From: Rhodobacter calidifons | Lineage (GTDB): Bacteria > Pseudomonadota > Alphaproteobacteria > Rhodobacterales > Rhodobacteraceae | DNA length: 64,000 nt | Direction: 5' to 3' | Assembly: GCF_011174775.1 (NCBI RefSeq) | Contig: NZ_JAANHS010000003.1 | Coordinates: forward strand, 124,001-188,000 | In this document: positions 9,606 through 18,308 of the stretch, piece by piece | Layout of the letters: each line of letters opens with the position of its first letter | Position numbering within the stretch: the first letter of the stretch is position 1 | Translations under genes and position numbers: made by a program | The notes under the pieces: model-generated | What the model was told of the DNA's origin: nothing | The model's input: only the letters and a program-made list of their open reading frames with translations | Database searches by the model: none

Positions 9606-10106
9606 ATGGCGCGCAAACGCATCATCCCGGACGCAACCGTCTTTGGCATCATCCAGCGCCTGCTGGAAGAGGGCGGCGACAAGGCGGTCTCCTTCAGCTC
9701 TGTCGCCACCGCGACCGGCCTTGCGCCGCCGACCCTGGTGCAGCGCTATGGCAGCCGCGATGCGATGGTGCGCGCGGCGCGGCTGGCCTTCTGGGATGCG
9801 CTGGACCAGCGGACGGGCGAAGCGGTGGCCGCAACCGCCGGCAAGGGGCCGCAGGGGCTGTTGAAGGCGATCGGCCCGGTCAAGGTCACGGAAATTGCCG
9901 CAGATCTGCGCGATCCCGACCTCGCGCAACGCGCGTCTGCCTGGCGCGCAGGGGTCGAGGCCGCGCTGGCCGAACGGCTCGGCTCTGGCACCAAGGCCCG
10001 CGAAAGCGCGGCGCTTCTGTTTGCCGCCTGGCAGGGCCTGGCGCTCTGGTCGGCGGCGGGGCCGACGGAGTTGCGGCTGAAGGATGCGGTGAAACGGCTT
10101 ACCTGA
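9606..10106 (+). CDS. TetR-family transcriptional regulator
   Basis: A 166-residue protein whose N-terminal 50 residues form a TetR helix-turn-helix (SFSSVATATGLAPPTLVQRYGSRDAM, with the PPTLVQRYGSR recognition segment). The C-terminal ligand domain is short (about 110 residues). It is preceded by a perfect palindrome at 9580-9593. The end overlaps the convergent GlsB-like gene by 8 bases. Target genes other than itself and the ligand cannot be told. Confidence 0.85.
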   Translation: MARKRIIPDATVFGIIQRLLEEGGDKAVSFSSVATATGLAPPTLVQRYGSRDAMVRAARLAFWDALDQRTGEAVAATAGKGPQGLLKAIGPVKVTEIAADLRDPDLAQRASAWRAGVEAALAERLGSGTKARESAALLFAAWQGLALWSAAGPTELRLKDAVKRLT

Positions 10107-10332
10107 CCCAGGTTTTCCACGCCCAGATCAGCAGCAACGCCCCCAGCAGCGCGCCGACGAAGCCGGCCCCGATCCCCGCCAGCATCACCAGCCCGCGCAG
10201 GACCACCGTCCCGATCAGCGCGCCCAGCACGCCCAGCGCGATGGTGGACGGCGTGTCCAGGTTCACCTTCAGGATGCGGCTGGCCAGAAAGCCTGCGGCA
10301 ACCCCGACGATCAAGAGAGCAACTAGCGGCAT
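10099..10332 (-). CDS. GlsB/YeaQ/YmgE-family small membrane protein
   Basis: A 77-residue, almost wholly hydrophobic protein with three segments and Gly-rich repeats (VGVAAGFLASRI, LGVLGALIGTVVL, GFVGALLGALLLIWAW), the pattern of the transglycosylase-associated (GlsB/YeaQ/YmgE) family linked to envelope stress in other bacteria. Its 3' end overlaps the convergent TetR-family gene by 8 bases. Confidence 0.78.
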   Translation of the reverse strand: MPLVALLIVGVAAGFLASRILKVNLDTPSTIALGVLGALIGTVVLRGLVMLAGIGAGFVGALLGALLLIWAWKTWVR

Positions 10333-10383
10333 GGCGTCCCTCCCACCCTGTCAGCGGAATATGGGAACCCCGATGCCCCCGCG

Positions 10384-11274
10384 CTATAGCGCCGCAGGCA
10401 GAATCAGACCGCGCAGCACGTCGGCTGCGGGCATCGGCCGCTTGCCCTCGCGCTGTGCTTCCAGCACCTCGACGGCGCCCTCGCCACAGGCCACGGTAAA
10501 GCCGCCGAGGACCTGCCCCGGAGCGCCCTGCCCCTCGGCAAGCCGCGAGCGCAAGAGCTTCACCCTCTCGCCGTTGACTTCGGTCCACGCCCCCGGAAAG
10601 GGCGACAGGCCGCGGATCAGCCGGTCCACCTCGACCGCCGGGCGGGTCCAGTCCACCCGCGCCTCGGCCTTGTCGATCTTGGCGGCATAGGTCACGCCCT
10701 CCTCGGGCTGCGGCGTGGCGGGCAGCGGCAAGCTGTCCAGCGCCTGCACGATCAGCCGCGCGCCCAGGGCACTCAGCCGGTCGTGCAGCTCGGCCGTCGT
10801 CTCCTCGGCGCCGATCTCCACGGCCTCGCGCAGAAGGACCGGCCCGGTATCAAGCCCCGCCTCCATCTGCATGATGCAGACCCCGGTTTCCCGGTCTCCG
10901 GCCATGATCGCCCGATGGATCGGCGCGGCCCCCCGCCAGCGCGGCAGAAGGCTCGCGTGGATGTTCAGGCACCCCAGACGCGGCGCATCCAGCACCGGTT
11001 GCGGCAGGATCAGCCCATAGGCGACCACAACCGCGACATCCGCATCCAGGGCGGCGAAGTCCCGCTGCGCCTCCTCGCTGCGCAGGCTGACCGGATGGCG
11101 CACGGTCAGCCCCAGGGCCTCGGCCCGGGTCTGCACCGGGCTTGGCCGGTCCGCCTTGCCCCGACCCGCCGGACGCGGCGGCTGGCAGTAGACCGCGACG
11201 ATCCGATGCCGGGCGTGCAGCGCCTCCAGCACCGGGACGGAAAACTCCGGCGTGCCCATGAAAACGACTTTCAT
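10384..11274 (-). CDS. fmt: Methionyl-tRNA formyltransferase
   Basis: Fmt formylates initiator Met-tRNA using 10-formyl-tetrahydrofolate. 296 residues from [16 protein letters not shown]. The catalytic Asn-His-Asp set is visible in [16 protein letters not shown] and [15 protein letters not shown]; the C-terminal OB-like tRNA-binding domain includes [16 protein letters not shown] choose 11274 because the upstream extension is not conserved and because its ATG overlaps the stop of the deformylase-like gene (ATGA). The deformylase genes upstream act on the products of formylated initiation, so this is a functional operon. Confidence 0.97.
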   Translation of the reverse strand: MKVVFMGTPEFSVPVLEALHARHRIVAVYCQPPRPAGRGKADRPSPVQTRAEALGLTVRHPVSLRSEEAQRDFAALDADVAVVVAYGLILPQPVLDAPRLGCLNIHASLLPRWRGAAPIHRAIMAGDRETGVCIMQMEAGLDTGPVLLREAVEIGAEETTAELHDRLSALGARLIVQALDSLPLPATPQPEEGVTYAAKIDKAEARVDWTRPAVEVDRLIRGLSPFPGAWTEVNGERVKLLRSRLAEGQGAPGQVLGGFTVACGEGAVEVLEAQREGKRPMPAADVLRGLILPAAL

Positions 11275-11774
11275 CCGCGTCGCCCCAGCTTTTGCGCCTT
11301 TGCGATCAGCATCTTCCGCTTCAGGCGCGAGAGGCGGTCGAAATACATCTTCCCCGCCAGATGGTCGATCTGATGCTGCACGCTCGTCGCCCAAAGCCCG
11401 ACGAAATCCCGCTCCTCGACCTCGCCCCTCTCATTCAGAAACCGCACCGTCACCGCCCGCGGACGGGAAATCACCGCCGAAACACCCGGCAGGTTGGGCG
11501 AGGCTTCCTCATGCTCGCGCATCTGTCCGCTGGCATGCAGCACCTCGGGGTTCGCCATCCGCACCGCCTGCCCCCGGCCTTCGGAACAGTCCACCACCGC
11601 CAGCCGTAACGGCACCCCTATCTGCACGGCAGCAAGGCCATAGCCCGGCATCGCCTCCATCGTGTCGATCATGTCGGCCCAGATCGCGCGGATTTCATCG
11701 CTGATCGCCGCCACATCCGCAGCGGGTGTCCGCAACACCGCCGCAGGCCAGGGAACGCAGCGCCGGACCGTCAC
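11271..11774 (-). CDS. Degenerate peptide deformylase paralogue, probably inactive
   Basis: A 167-residue protein with the PDF fold and motif 1 ([10 protein letters not shown], family GxGLAAxQ). The other two catalytic motifs are altered: EGCLS is replaced by EASPN, losing the metal-binding Cys, and HExxH reads QHQIDH, with Gln replacing the catalytic Glu. The His metal ligands remain. It is unlikely to deformylate peptides; a ribosome-binding or regulatory role is possible but unproved. GTG start overlaps the stop of def (GTGA) and its stop overlaps fmt, so all three are coupled. Confidence 0.88.
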   Translation of the reverse strand: MTVRRCVPWPAAVLRTPAADVAAISDEIRAIWADMIDTMEAMPGYGLAAVQIGVPLRLAVVDCSEGRGQAVRMANPEVLHASGQMREHEEASPNLPGVSAVISRPRAVTVRFLNERGEVEERDFVGLWATSVQHQIDHLAGKMYFDRLSRLKRKMLIAKAQKLGRRG

Positions 11775-12283
11775 GCCCGCGCCCGTTCCCGCTTCAGCTT
11801 TTCCATCTTGCGGGTGATCATCTGCCGCTTCAGCGGGCCCAGATAGTCGATGAACAGCTTGCCGTTCAGATGGTCGATCTCGTGCTGCACGCAGGTCGCC
11901 CAGAGGCCCGAGAACTGCCGCTCCTGCTCTGACCCGTCCAGCGCCCGCCAGCGCACCCTGACTTCGGCGGGGCGCTTCACCTCGGCATATTGCTCGGGGA
12001 TCGACAGGCAGCCTTCCTCGTAGGAGGACAGATCCTCGGAGGACCAGACGATCTCGGGGTTGACCAGCGCCATCGGCTCGGGGTCGCCCTCCTTGATGCA
12101 GTCCATCACGATCAAGCGCTTGGTCACCCCGACCTGCGGCGCGGCAAGGCCGATGCCGGGCGCGTCATACATCGTCTCCAGCATGTCGGCGGCCAGCTGC
12201 CTGATCTCGGTGGTGATTTCGCCCACGGGATCGCAGACCTTCTTGAGGCGCGGGTCAGGATGGATCAGGATGGGGCGGATCAT
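11771..12283 (-). CDS. def: Peptide deformylase
   Basis: Removes the formyl group from nascent N-terminal Met. 170 residues with all three motifs intact: GIGLAAPQ, EGCLS (metal Cys) and QHEIDHL (metal His pair and catalytic Glu). It is the first gene of the def / def-like / fmt operon; each junction overlaps by four bases. It serves as the active reference for its degenerate neighbour. Confidence 0.97.
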   Translation of the reverse strand: MIRPILIHPDPRLKKVCDPVGEITTEIRQLAADMLETMYDAPGIGLAAPQVGVTKRLIVMDCIKEGDPEPMALVNPEIVWSSEDLSSYEEGCLSIPEQYAEVKRPAEVRVRWRALDGSEQERQFSGLWATCVQHEIDHLNGKLFIDYLGPLKRQMITRKMEKLKRERARA

Positions 12284-12489
12284 GACTGCGATCTACGAAA
12301 GCGGACCCGCGATGGCAAGAGGCTGGCGCAGATCCGCGGCCCCGAACCGGCAGACGGACTGGAAATACGTTAGTTCCGTTTATGGGCAAAATGTTGGATC
12401 AATGTTCCACAATAATACGAAAAATCGGGATGACTTACCGATCAGGATGCAATAATCGGATGAAAATCCCAAACCTCAGGCCAGGCGAA

Positions 12490-13662
12490 ATGACCTTCGA
12501 CACTCCAATCTCCCGCGCGGGCTCCCATTGCGTCAAGTGGGACATGCTGGAACCCCTTTACGGCCTGAAGCCCGACGAGGGCCTGGCGATGTGGGTTGCG
12601 GACATGGAGTTCAGGCCGCCGCAGGTGGTGCAGGACGCGCTGCAAAGGATGCTCGACCACGGCGTCTACGGCTATTTCGGCGACGACCGCGCCTATCTTC
12701 AGGCGATCCGCTGGTGGATGTCCACCCGCCACGGCTGGGAGGTGCAGCCGGACTGGATCTTCACCACCCATGGCCTGGTGAACGGCACCGCGCTGTGCAT
12801 CCACAGCTTCACGCAACCGGGCGATGGCATCATCCTGATGACCCCGGTCTACCACGCCTTTTCCCGGATCATCAAAGCCGCCGGGCGCGAGGTGGTGGAA
12901 TGCCCGCTCGCCCTTGTCGATGGCACCGCCAGGATGGATTTCGCCGCCTGGGAACAGCGTCTCACCGGGCGCGAGACCATGCTGATCCTCTGCTCGCCGC
13001 ACAACCCCGGCGGCCGGGTCTGGACCCCGGACGAACTCCGCGCCGTTGCCGATTTCTGCGTCAGGCACGACCTGATCCTCGTGTCGGACGAGATCCACCA
13101 CGACCTCGTCTATCCGGGCCGGAAACATACCGTCATGCCCCTGGCCGCGCCCGGGATCGCCGACCGGCTGGTGATGATGACCGCGACCACAAAGACCTTC
13201 AACATCGCCGGCGCCCATATCGGCAATGTCATCATCGCCGATCCCGCCCTGCGCAAGACCTTCGCGGACACGATGATGGCACTGGGCATCTCGCCCAATT
13301 CCTTCGGGATGCACATGGCCACCGCCGCCTATTCGCCCGAAGGCGCCGCATGGCTCGACGCGCTGATGCCCTACCTTGACGCCAACCGGCAGCTTTTCGA
13401 CGCCGGCATCGCGGCGATCCCCGGGCTGCGCTCGACGCCGCTGGAGGCGACCTATCTCGCCTGGGTCGACTTTTCGGGCACTGGCATGGCCCCGGCCGAA
13501 TTCATCGCGCGGGTCGAGAAACAGGCCAGGATCGCCACCAACCATGGCTCGGCCTTCGGCACCGGGGGCGAGAGCTTCCTGCGCTTCAACCTCGCCTGCC
13601 CGCGCGCCCAGGTGGCCGAGGCGGTCAGCCGGCTGCAAAGGGCCTTCGCCGACCTGCAATGA
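12490..13662 (+). CDS. MalY/PatB-type PLP-dependent aminotransferase / C-S lyase
   Basis: A fold-type I PLP enzyme of about 390 residues. Typical features of the MalY/PatB (cystathionine beta-lyase-like) group are LAMWVADMEF near the N-terminus, SPHNPGGRVW, the aspartate in VSDEIHHDLVYPG, and the PLP lysine in TATTKTFNIAGAHIGN. Members cleave C-S bonds of cystathionine or cysteine conjugates. I start at 12490 (MTFDTPISR), matching family N-termini; upstream in-frame ATGs at 12382 and 12460 lie in AT-richer promoter-like DNA. The stop overlaps the next gene (ATGA). Confidence 0.88.
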   Translation: MTFDTPISRAGSHCVKWDMLEPLYGLKPDEGLAMWVADMEFRPPQVVQDALQRMLDHGVYGYFGDDRAYLQAIRWWMSTRHGWEVQPDWIFTTHGLVNGTALCIHSFTQPGDGIILMTPVYHAFSRIIKAAGREVVECPLALVDGTARMDFAAWEQRLTGRETMLILCSPHNPGGRVWTPDELRAVADFCVRHDLILVSDEIHHDLVYPGRKHTVMPLAAPGIADRLVMMTATTKTFNIAGAHIGNVIIADPALRKTFADTMMALGISPNSFGMHMATAAYSPEGAAWLDALMPYLDANRQLFDAGIAAIPGLRSTPLEATYLAWVDFSGTGMAPAEFIARVEKQARIATNHGSAFGTGGESFLRFNLACPRAQVAEAVSRLQRAFADLQ

Positions 13663-14198
13663 TCCGCTTCCTGCGCCTTGTCCTTTACCTTGTCCTGCTG
13701 GCCGTCCTCGGCTTCATCGCCGCGTCACTCTACAGCCCGCCGGTGCGGGTCGCCGCACCGCCGCCCCCGCCGCTGACCGGCACGGTGGACCGGATCGTGA
13801 TCGAAAAGGCCGCCCGCCGGATGCAGCTTTTCCAGGATGGCAAACCGGTGCGCACCTACCGGATCGCCCTTGGGTTCACGCCCGAGGGCGACAAGATCCG
13901 TCAGGGCGACGGCAGGACGCCCGAGGGCGAATTCACCATCGACCGCCGTAATGATGAAAGCGCTTTTCACCTGTCGCTCGGGCTTGACTACCCGCGGCCC
14001 GCGGACCGTGCCCGCGCGGCGAAGGGCGGCTATTCTCCGGGCGGGGACATCTTCATCCACGGCCAGCCGAACGCGCTGCCGGAAGGGTTCAAGCTGAAAG
14101 GCGACTGGACGGCGGGCTGCATTGCCCTGACCAATGCCGAGATGCGCGAGGTCTGGGCCGTCACCCCCATCGGGACCAGGGTGGAAATCAGGCCCTGA
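13659..14198 (+). CDS. L,D-transpeptidase (YkuD domain) family protein
   Basis: A 179-residue protein with an N-terminal membrane anchor (residues 5-25), a Pro-rich linker, then a YkuD domain. The catalytic motif is GDWTAGCIALTNAEM (family HGxx..SxGC[IV]R) with the His of IFIHGQPN upstream. Such enzymes form 3-3 peptidoglycan crosslinks or anchor lipoproteins in the periplasm. It is coupled to the PLP enzyme by a four-base overlap, though no shared pathway is obvious. Confidence 0.88.
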   Translation: MIRFLRLVLYLVLLAVLGFIAASLYSPPVRVAAPPPPPLTGTVDRIVIEKAARRMQLFQDGKPVRTYRIALGFTPEGDKIRQGDGRTPEGEFTIDRRNDESAFHLSLGLDYPRPADRARAAKGGYSPGGDIFIHGQPNALPEGFKLKGDWTAGCIALTNAEMREVWAVTPIGTRVEIRP

Positions 14199-14277
14199 CG
14201 CGCGCCCTTTTCGTCGTCGCGCCGGGCCATGTCGCCCCGACAAGACGACAAAGCCGCAGGAGAAGGCGGCCAGGCCA

Positions 14278-14631
14278 TCACGCCTTGGACAGGTATCCCA
14301 TCGGCGCGTTCTCGTCGCGCCAGAAGTCCAGCGGCGCCCGTTCCGTCACGGCGGTCGCGCGCTTGAAGTCGCAGACCAGCTCGCCATGCTCGATGCCGGA
14401 GGCGACGATCAGGCACTGGAACACATGGCGGGAGCCGTCGAACACATCGACCAGACCGCGCAGCTTGCCCGGGCTGAAATCCGCATCCAGCGCAAAGCCG
14501 TTGTCCCAGAACCGCAGCACGGGATAGACCGCTTCGCCAACCTGAACGCGCAGCTTCGACTTGCGCTTCTGGTCACGCTTGCGTGCGGCGTCCAGCCCCT
14601 CGCGCACTTCCGGCGGCAGAAACTCAAGCAT
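14278..14631 (-). CDS. Conserved hypothetical protein
   Basis: A 117-residue soluble protein with a basic N-terminal third (ARKRDQKRKSKLRVQVG) followed by beta-strand-like sequence (YPVLRFWDNGFALD, LVDVFDGSRHVFQCLIVAS). The arrangement recalls small PilZ-like beta barrels, but the canonical RxxxR and (D/N)xSxxG motifs are not clear, so I give no function. It is convergent with the L,D-transpeptidase gene and divergent from cbiB. Confidence 0.7.
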   Translation of the reverse strand: MLEFLPPEVREGLDAARKRDQKRKSKLRVQVGEAVYPVLRFWDNGFALDADFSPGKLRGLVDVFDGSRHVFQCLIVASGIEHGELVCDFKRATAVTERAPLDFWRDENAPMGYLSKA

Positions 14632-14853
14632 GGCAACCTCACCCTCTCCCCCATCCGAAGTTTGGGGACGACCCGCAGAAAATCAAGCTGCCACAAGGGT
14701 ATTACCGGAATATGAAGGCTGCATGTGCGTTCGGGCAAGGGGCATGGCAACCTCTGGTTGATCCCGGTCGATCCCGCCATGCTGCGCGGCGAAATCGCCG
14801 CAACGCAGCAGTTGCGCTTGCGAATCGGCACCGGCGGCGGAATAGCCCTGCGC

Positions 14854-15753
14854 ATGATCCTGATCGCCGCCCTCCTTCTTGACGCCGCCTTCGGCGAGCC
14901 GCGCTGGCTCTGGGACCGCCTGCCGCATCCCGCCGTCCTGATGGGGCGTCTCGTCGGCTGGTGCGACAGCCGGTTCAACCGCGGCGAGGACCGCAAGCTC
15001 AAGGGCACCCTGGTCGCCGCGGGTCTTGCCCTGACCGGCCTCGCGCTTGGCTGGCTGATCCACCTGATCCCCGACCACGGCCTGCTTGAAGCGCTCGCCG
15101 TCGCCATCCTGATCGCGCAGAAAAGCCTGGTCGAACACGTCCGCGCCGTGGCCAGCGCGCTGCGCCGTTCGGTCCCCGAAGGCCGCCGGGCCGTCGCGAT
15201 GATCGTCGGCCGCGACACCGCGCAGATGACCGGCCCCGACATCGCCCGCGCCGCCATCGAAAGCGCGGCCGAGAACCTGTCGGACGGCGTGGTCGCCCCG
15301 GTCTTCTGGTATCTGGTCCTCGGCCTGCCGGGGATCCTGGCCTACAAGCTGGTGAACACCGCCGACAGCATGATCGGCCACATGACGCCGAAATACCGCG
15401 ACTTCGGCTGGGCCTCGGCCCGCCTTGACGATGTGCTGAACCTGATCCCCGCGCGTCTGACCGCTCTGCTCATCGCGCTGACCCATGGCTGGTTGGACCC
15501 CGCCCCGATCCTCCGCGACGCGCCCAAGCACCGCAGCCCGAACGCCGGCTGGCCCGAATCCGCCCTGGCGCCGGTCCTCAACGTCGCCCTCTCCGGCCCG
15601 CGCAGCTATGACGGCGTCCGCAAGGACTATCCCTGGGTCTGGCCCGAGGGCCGCCGCGACCCCGGACCGGACGACATCGACGCCGCCGCCGATGCGCTCT
15701 GGCGGGTCTGGGCCGCGGTGCTTGCCATCGCCGCGCTGATCGTCATCTTCTAG
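14854..15753 (+). CDS. cbiB: Adenosylcobinamide-phosphate synthase
   Basis: CbiB/CobD attaches the aminopropanol (or its phosphate) arm to adenosylcobyric acid in cobalamin synthesis, in the inner membrane. About 299 residues with DAAFGEPRWLWDRLPHPAVLMG, GRDTAQMTGPDIARAAIESAAENLSDG (split here as the family core) and YKLVNTADSMIGH. I start at MILIAALLLDA (14854); the frame is open to 14725 and no strong ribosome site marks either start. I saw no B12-box-like riboswitch upstream. No other cobalamin gene is in the window. Confidence 0.92.
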   Translation: MILIAALLLDAAFGEPRWLWDRLPHPAVLMGRLVGWCDSRFNRGEDRKLKGTLVAAGLALTGLALGWLIHLIPDHGLLEALAVAILIAQKSLVEHVRAVASALRRSVPEGRRAVAMIVGRDTAQMTGPDIARAAIESAAENLSDGVVAPVFWYLVLGLPGILAYKLVNTADSMIGHMTPKYRDFGWASARLDDVLNLIPARLTALLIALTHGWLDPAPILRDAPKHRSPNAGWPESALAPVLNVALSGPRSYDGVRKDYPWVWPEGRRDPGPDDIDAAADALWRVWAAVLAIAALIVIF

Positions 15754-15775
15754 GGCCAGGCCTGAAGGAGATCTC

Positions 15776-16933
15776 ATGCGCGCCGCCCTTGTTGCCCTGC
15801 TGCTGACCTCTCCCGCCGCCGCAGCCCCCTGTGGCGGTGACTTCGGCGACTTCCTCAAGACGATGGAGGCCGAGGCCGTGGCCAGCGGCACCCCGGCCGA
15901 CAAGGCCGCCGCCTTCTTCGCGGGCGCGCAGCAGGACCCCAGGGTGCTGAAGGCCGACCGCAGTCAGGGCGTCTTCCGCAAGACCTTCCTCGACTTCTCG
16001 CAGTCGCTCATCTCGAAACAGCGCCTCTCCACCGCCCGCCAGAAGGCCGAATCCCTGGACGACATCTTTACCCGCGCCGAGGCCGACTACGGCGTCAGCC
16101 GCGGCATCCTGCTGGCCTTCTGGGCCTTCGAGACCGACTTCGGCCAGGTTCAGGGCGACTTCAACACCCGCAACGCGCTGCTCACCCTTGCCCACGACTG
16201 CCGCCGCCCCGATCTGTTCCAGCCCCAGGTCCTCGCCGCCGCGCAACTTTACGCGATGGGCGACTTCCCGCTGGACACCACCGGCGCCTGGGCGGGCGAG
16301 ATCGGCATGGTCCAGATGCTGCCGAAGGACATCCTGGAACGCGGCGTCGATGGCGATGGCGACGGGCTGATCCTGCTCAAGACCTCTCAGGCCGACGCGA
16401 TCCTTTCGGGCGCGCGGCTGCTTCAGCACCACGGCTGGCGCGCGAATGAGCCCTGGCTGGCCGAGGTCACGCTGCCCGAAACCTTCGACTGGTCGCTGAC
16501 GGGCCTCGAGACGGAACGCCCGACCGAGGACTGGCAGGCGCTTGGCGTCACCCCCCGCAACGGACCGCTGGCGCCGGGCCTCTCCGCCTCGATCCTTCTG
16601 CCGCAGGGCCGCAAGGGCCCGGCCTTCCTGGCCTATCCGAACTACCGCGTCCTTTTCGACTGGAACCAGAGCTTCGTCTACGTCACCACCGCCGCCTATT
16701 TCGCCACAAGGATCGAGGGCGCGCCCCCCTATGCCGCAGGCAGCCCCGACCCCGCGCTTGACCTCGACCGGATGAAGCGCTTGCAGGAAAGGCTGACCGC
16801 CCTCGGCCATGACGTGGGCCAGATCGACGGCATCCTCGGCGCAGGCACCCGCAGGGCGGTGCAGACGGAACAGGCCCGCCTCGGCCTGCCCGCCGACGGC
16901 TGGCCGACACTTGCGCTGCTGGACGCGCTCTGA
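15776..16933 (+). CDS. Lytic murein transglycosylase (MltB type) with peptidoglycan-binding domain
   Basis: A periplasmic enzyme cleaving peptidoglycan glycan strands. 385 residues: signal peptide (residues 1-17, cut near AAAAP), MltB-like catalytic domain with the Glu in LLAFWAFETDFGQ and the GEIGMVQMLPKDIL motif, then a C-terminal PG_binding_1 domain (LQERLTALGHDVGQIDGILGA and GTRRAVQTEQ). A Shine-Dalgarno GAAGGAGAT precedes the ATG. It follows cbiB by 22 bases and overlaps the glycosyltransferase start by one base. Confidence 0.93.
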   Translation: MRAALVALLLTSPAAAAPCGGDFGDFLKTMEAEAVASGTPADKAAAFFAGAQQDPRVLKADRSQGVFRKTFLDFSQSLISKQRLSTARQKAESLDDIFTRAEADYGVSRGILLAFWAFETDFGQVQGDFNTRNALLTLAHDCRRPDLFQPQVLAAAQLYAMGDFPLDTTGAWAGEIGMVQMLPKDILERGVDGDGDGLILLKTSQADAILSGARLLQHHGWRANEPWLAEVTLPETFDWSLTGLETERPTEDWQALGVTPRNGPLAPGLSASILLPQGRKGPAFLAYPNYRVLFDWNQSFVYVTTAAYFATRIEGAPPYAAGSPDPALDLDRMKRLQERLTALGHDVGQIDGILGAGTRRAVQTEQARLGLPADGWPTLALLDAL

Positions 16934-17838
16934 TGGCCAGTTGGGCCGTCGTCTCCACCATGAAGGCGCCGGAAGAGAAGGTTCTCGCCTTCGCCGCCCA
17001 TCATCTGTCGCTTGGCGCCGATCATCTGTGGCTCTACTTCGACGACCCCGACCAGCCGATCCCCGCGCCGCTGAGCGCCCATCCCCGGGTGACCGTCAGC
17101 CTCTGCGATGATGCGCACTGGCAGACGGTCGGCAAGAAACGCCCGCCGCAGCACCAGAACCGGCAGACCCAGAACGCCCGCCTGACCTACCGGGCGCGGG
17201 TGACATCGGACTGGATCGTCCATATCGACGTGGACGAGTTCCTGCTATCCCCGCGCCCGATCGCCGAGGTTCTGGACGACATCCCGGACGAGACCATCGC
17301 CATGAAGCTGGAACCCTTCGAGGCGATGCACGATCCGCTTCTGCCCGACGACATCTACACCTCGCGCGAGTTTCGCGGCGCGCTGCGCCATGAACACTGG
17401 CCGCGCCGCCGCGCGGCCCTTGGTCCCTATCGCAAGGTGATCCGCGACGGGATGCTGTCCCATTCGGTCGGCAAGATGATCTACCGCACCCGCGTCCCCG
17501 GGCTCCTGCCGCGGCTGCATGCGGTGATGGTCGATGGCGAATTCGTCCGGACCCCGGACTGGCAACCGGAGATCCGGCTTCTGCACTTTCACGCCCAGGA
17601 CAAGGCCGCCTGGCTGGCGGCGCTGCCCTTCCGGATGACGAAGGGCGCCTACCAGTTCCGGCCGGAATTGCAGGCCTTCCTCGCCGAGGCCCCGCCCGAA
17701 GAGATCGACCGCTTCTACCGGCGCACGCAGATCCTGCCCCTCGACCTGCGCGACGAACTGGTCCGGGTCGGCCGGGTCATCGTTGCGGACCTTTCCCTGC
17801 GCGCCAAGGTGCAGGCACTGCGCAACGGCACGCTTTAG
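16933..17838 (+). CDS. Glycosyltransferase family 2-like (Glyco_tranf_2_4) protein
   Basis: A 301-residue cytosolic protein with the sequence order of the Glyco_tranf_2_4/DUF23-like group: STMKAPEEKVLAFAAHHLSLGADHLWLYFDDP, then the putative DxD nucleotide-sugar/metal motif in IVHIDVDEFLL, and a downstream LHFHAQDKAAW. It likely transfers a sugar to a surface polymer; substrate unknown. Translationally coupled to the lytic transglycosylase by a TGATG junction, which fits an envelope role. The last four bases overlap the convergent globin gene. Confidence 0.82.
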   Translation: MASWAVVSTMKAPEEKVLAFAAHHLSLGADHLWLYFDDPDQPIPAPLSAHPRVTVSLCDDAHWQTVGKKRPPQHQNRQTQNARLTYRARVTSDWIVHIDVDEFLLSPRPIAEVLDDIPDETIAMKLEPFEAMHDPLLPDDIYTSREFRGALRHEHWPRRRAALGPYRKVIRDGMLSHSVGKMIYRTRVPGLLPRLHAVMVDGEFVRTPDWQPEIRLLHFHAQDKAAWLAALPFRMTKGAYQFRPELQAFLAEAPPEEIDRFYRRTQILPLDLRDELVRVGRVIVADLSLRAKVQALRNGTL

Positions 17839-18219
17839 TCCGTGTTCACCAGCATCAGGGCCGCGCGCCGGAAGGTGGCCATGATCTCGCGGCACTCGCG
17901 CCCGCCCACGCCGGTCTCGACCATCGCCTGCTGCATCACCGCCAGCCAGTCCTCGCCGTCCTGACGGCGGATCTCGACATGCGCATGGATTTCCCGCAGG
18001 TTCATGTGCCCGTGCCGTTCGTGGTAATAGCGCCGCCCCCCCGAAGAAGCCGCAGAGAAAGTCGAACTGCTCGGGCCGGACATGGGAAAGCCCGTGGCCC
18101 TTCAGATGCATCTCCAGGATCGCGCGGCCCTGCGGCAGGGTCTCGATCAGGTCGTAGAAATGGTTCACCAGCAGCCTGACCTGCGACTCTCCCCCGATCC
18201 GGTCGATCATCGGCTCCAT
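17835..18219 (-). pseudogene. Group II truncated haemoglobin, frame broken in a C7 run
   Basis: Two frames together give one truncated haemoglobin: MEPMIDRIGGESQVRLLVNH through FDFLCGFFGG, then RYYHERHGHMNLREIHAHVEI to the stop at 17835. The proximal haem His is in NLREIHAHV. The switch falls in a seven-C run (18036-18042, G7 on the coding strand); dropping one base restores about 127 residues. Start at 18219 follows a perfect AGGAGG. Such globins bind O2 or NO. It lies downstream of tdm on the same strand, separated by three hairpins. A sequencing indel is as likely as true inactivation. Confidence 0.8.
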
Positions 18220-18233
18220 CGCATCCTCCTCTC

Positions 18234-18302
18234 GCCGATTTCTTCGAAGAAATCGGCCCGGAGCCTGCAAAGGCTCCGAACCGGACTTTTCGAAAAGTCC
18301 GG
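18234..18302. repeat. Three-hairpin array with two TTCGAA-centred palindromes (locus A)
   Basis: A 24-base perfect palindrome (18234-18257, arm GCCGATTTCTTC) is followed by a stem-loop (18259-18278, arms CGGAGCCT/AGGCTCCG, loop GCAA) and a 22-base perfect palindrome (18281-18302, arm CCGGACTTTTC). It fills the space between tdm and the globin gene, both on the minus strand. It belongs to the family also seen at 29350-29394 and 34528-34572. Confidence 0.85.
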
Positions 18303-18308
18303 CGCCCT

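Noticed and set aside
12382-12489. Longer N-terminus for the MalY/PatB-type protein
   Set aside because: The extra residues come from AT-rich promoter-like DNA and do not resemble family N-termini; the start at 12490 fits homologues.
14632-14853. Possible cobalamin riboswitch upstream of cbiB
   Set aside because: I looked for the B12-box and the usual paired core and found neither; the region is also open in the cbiB frame from 14725.
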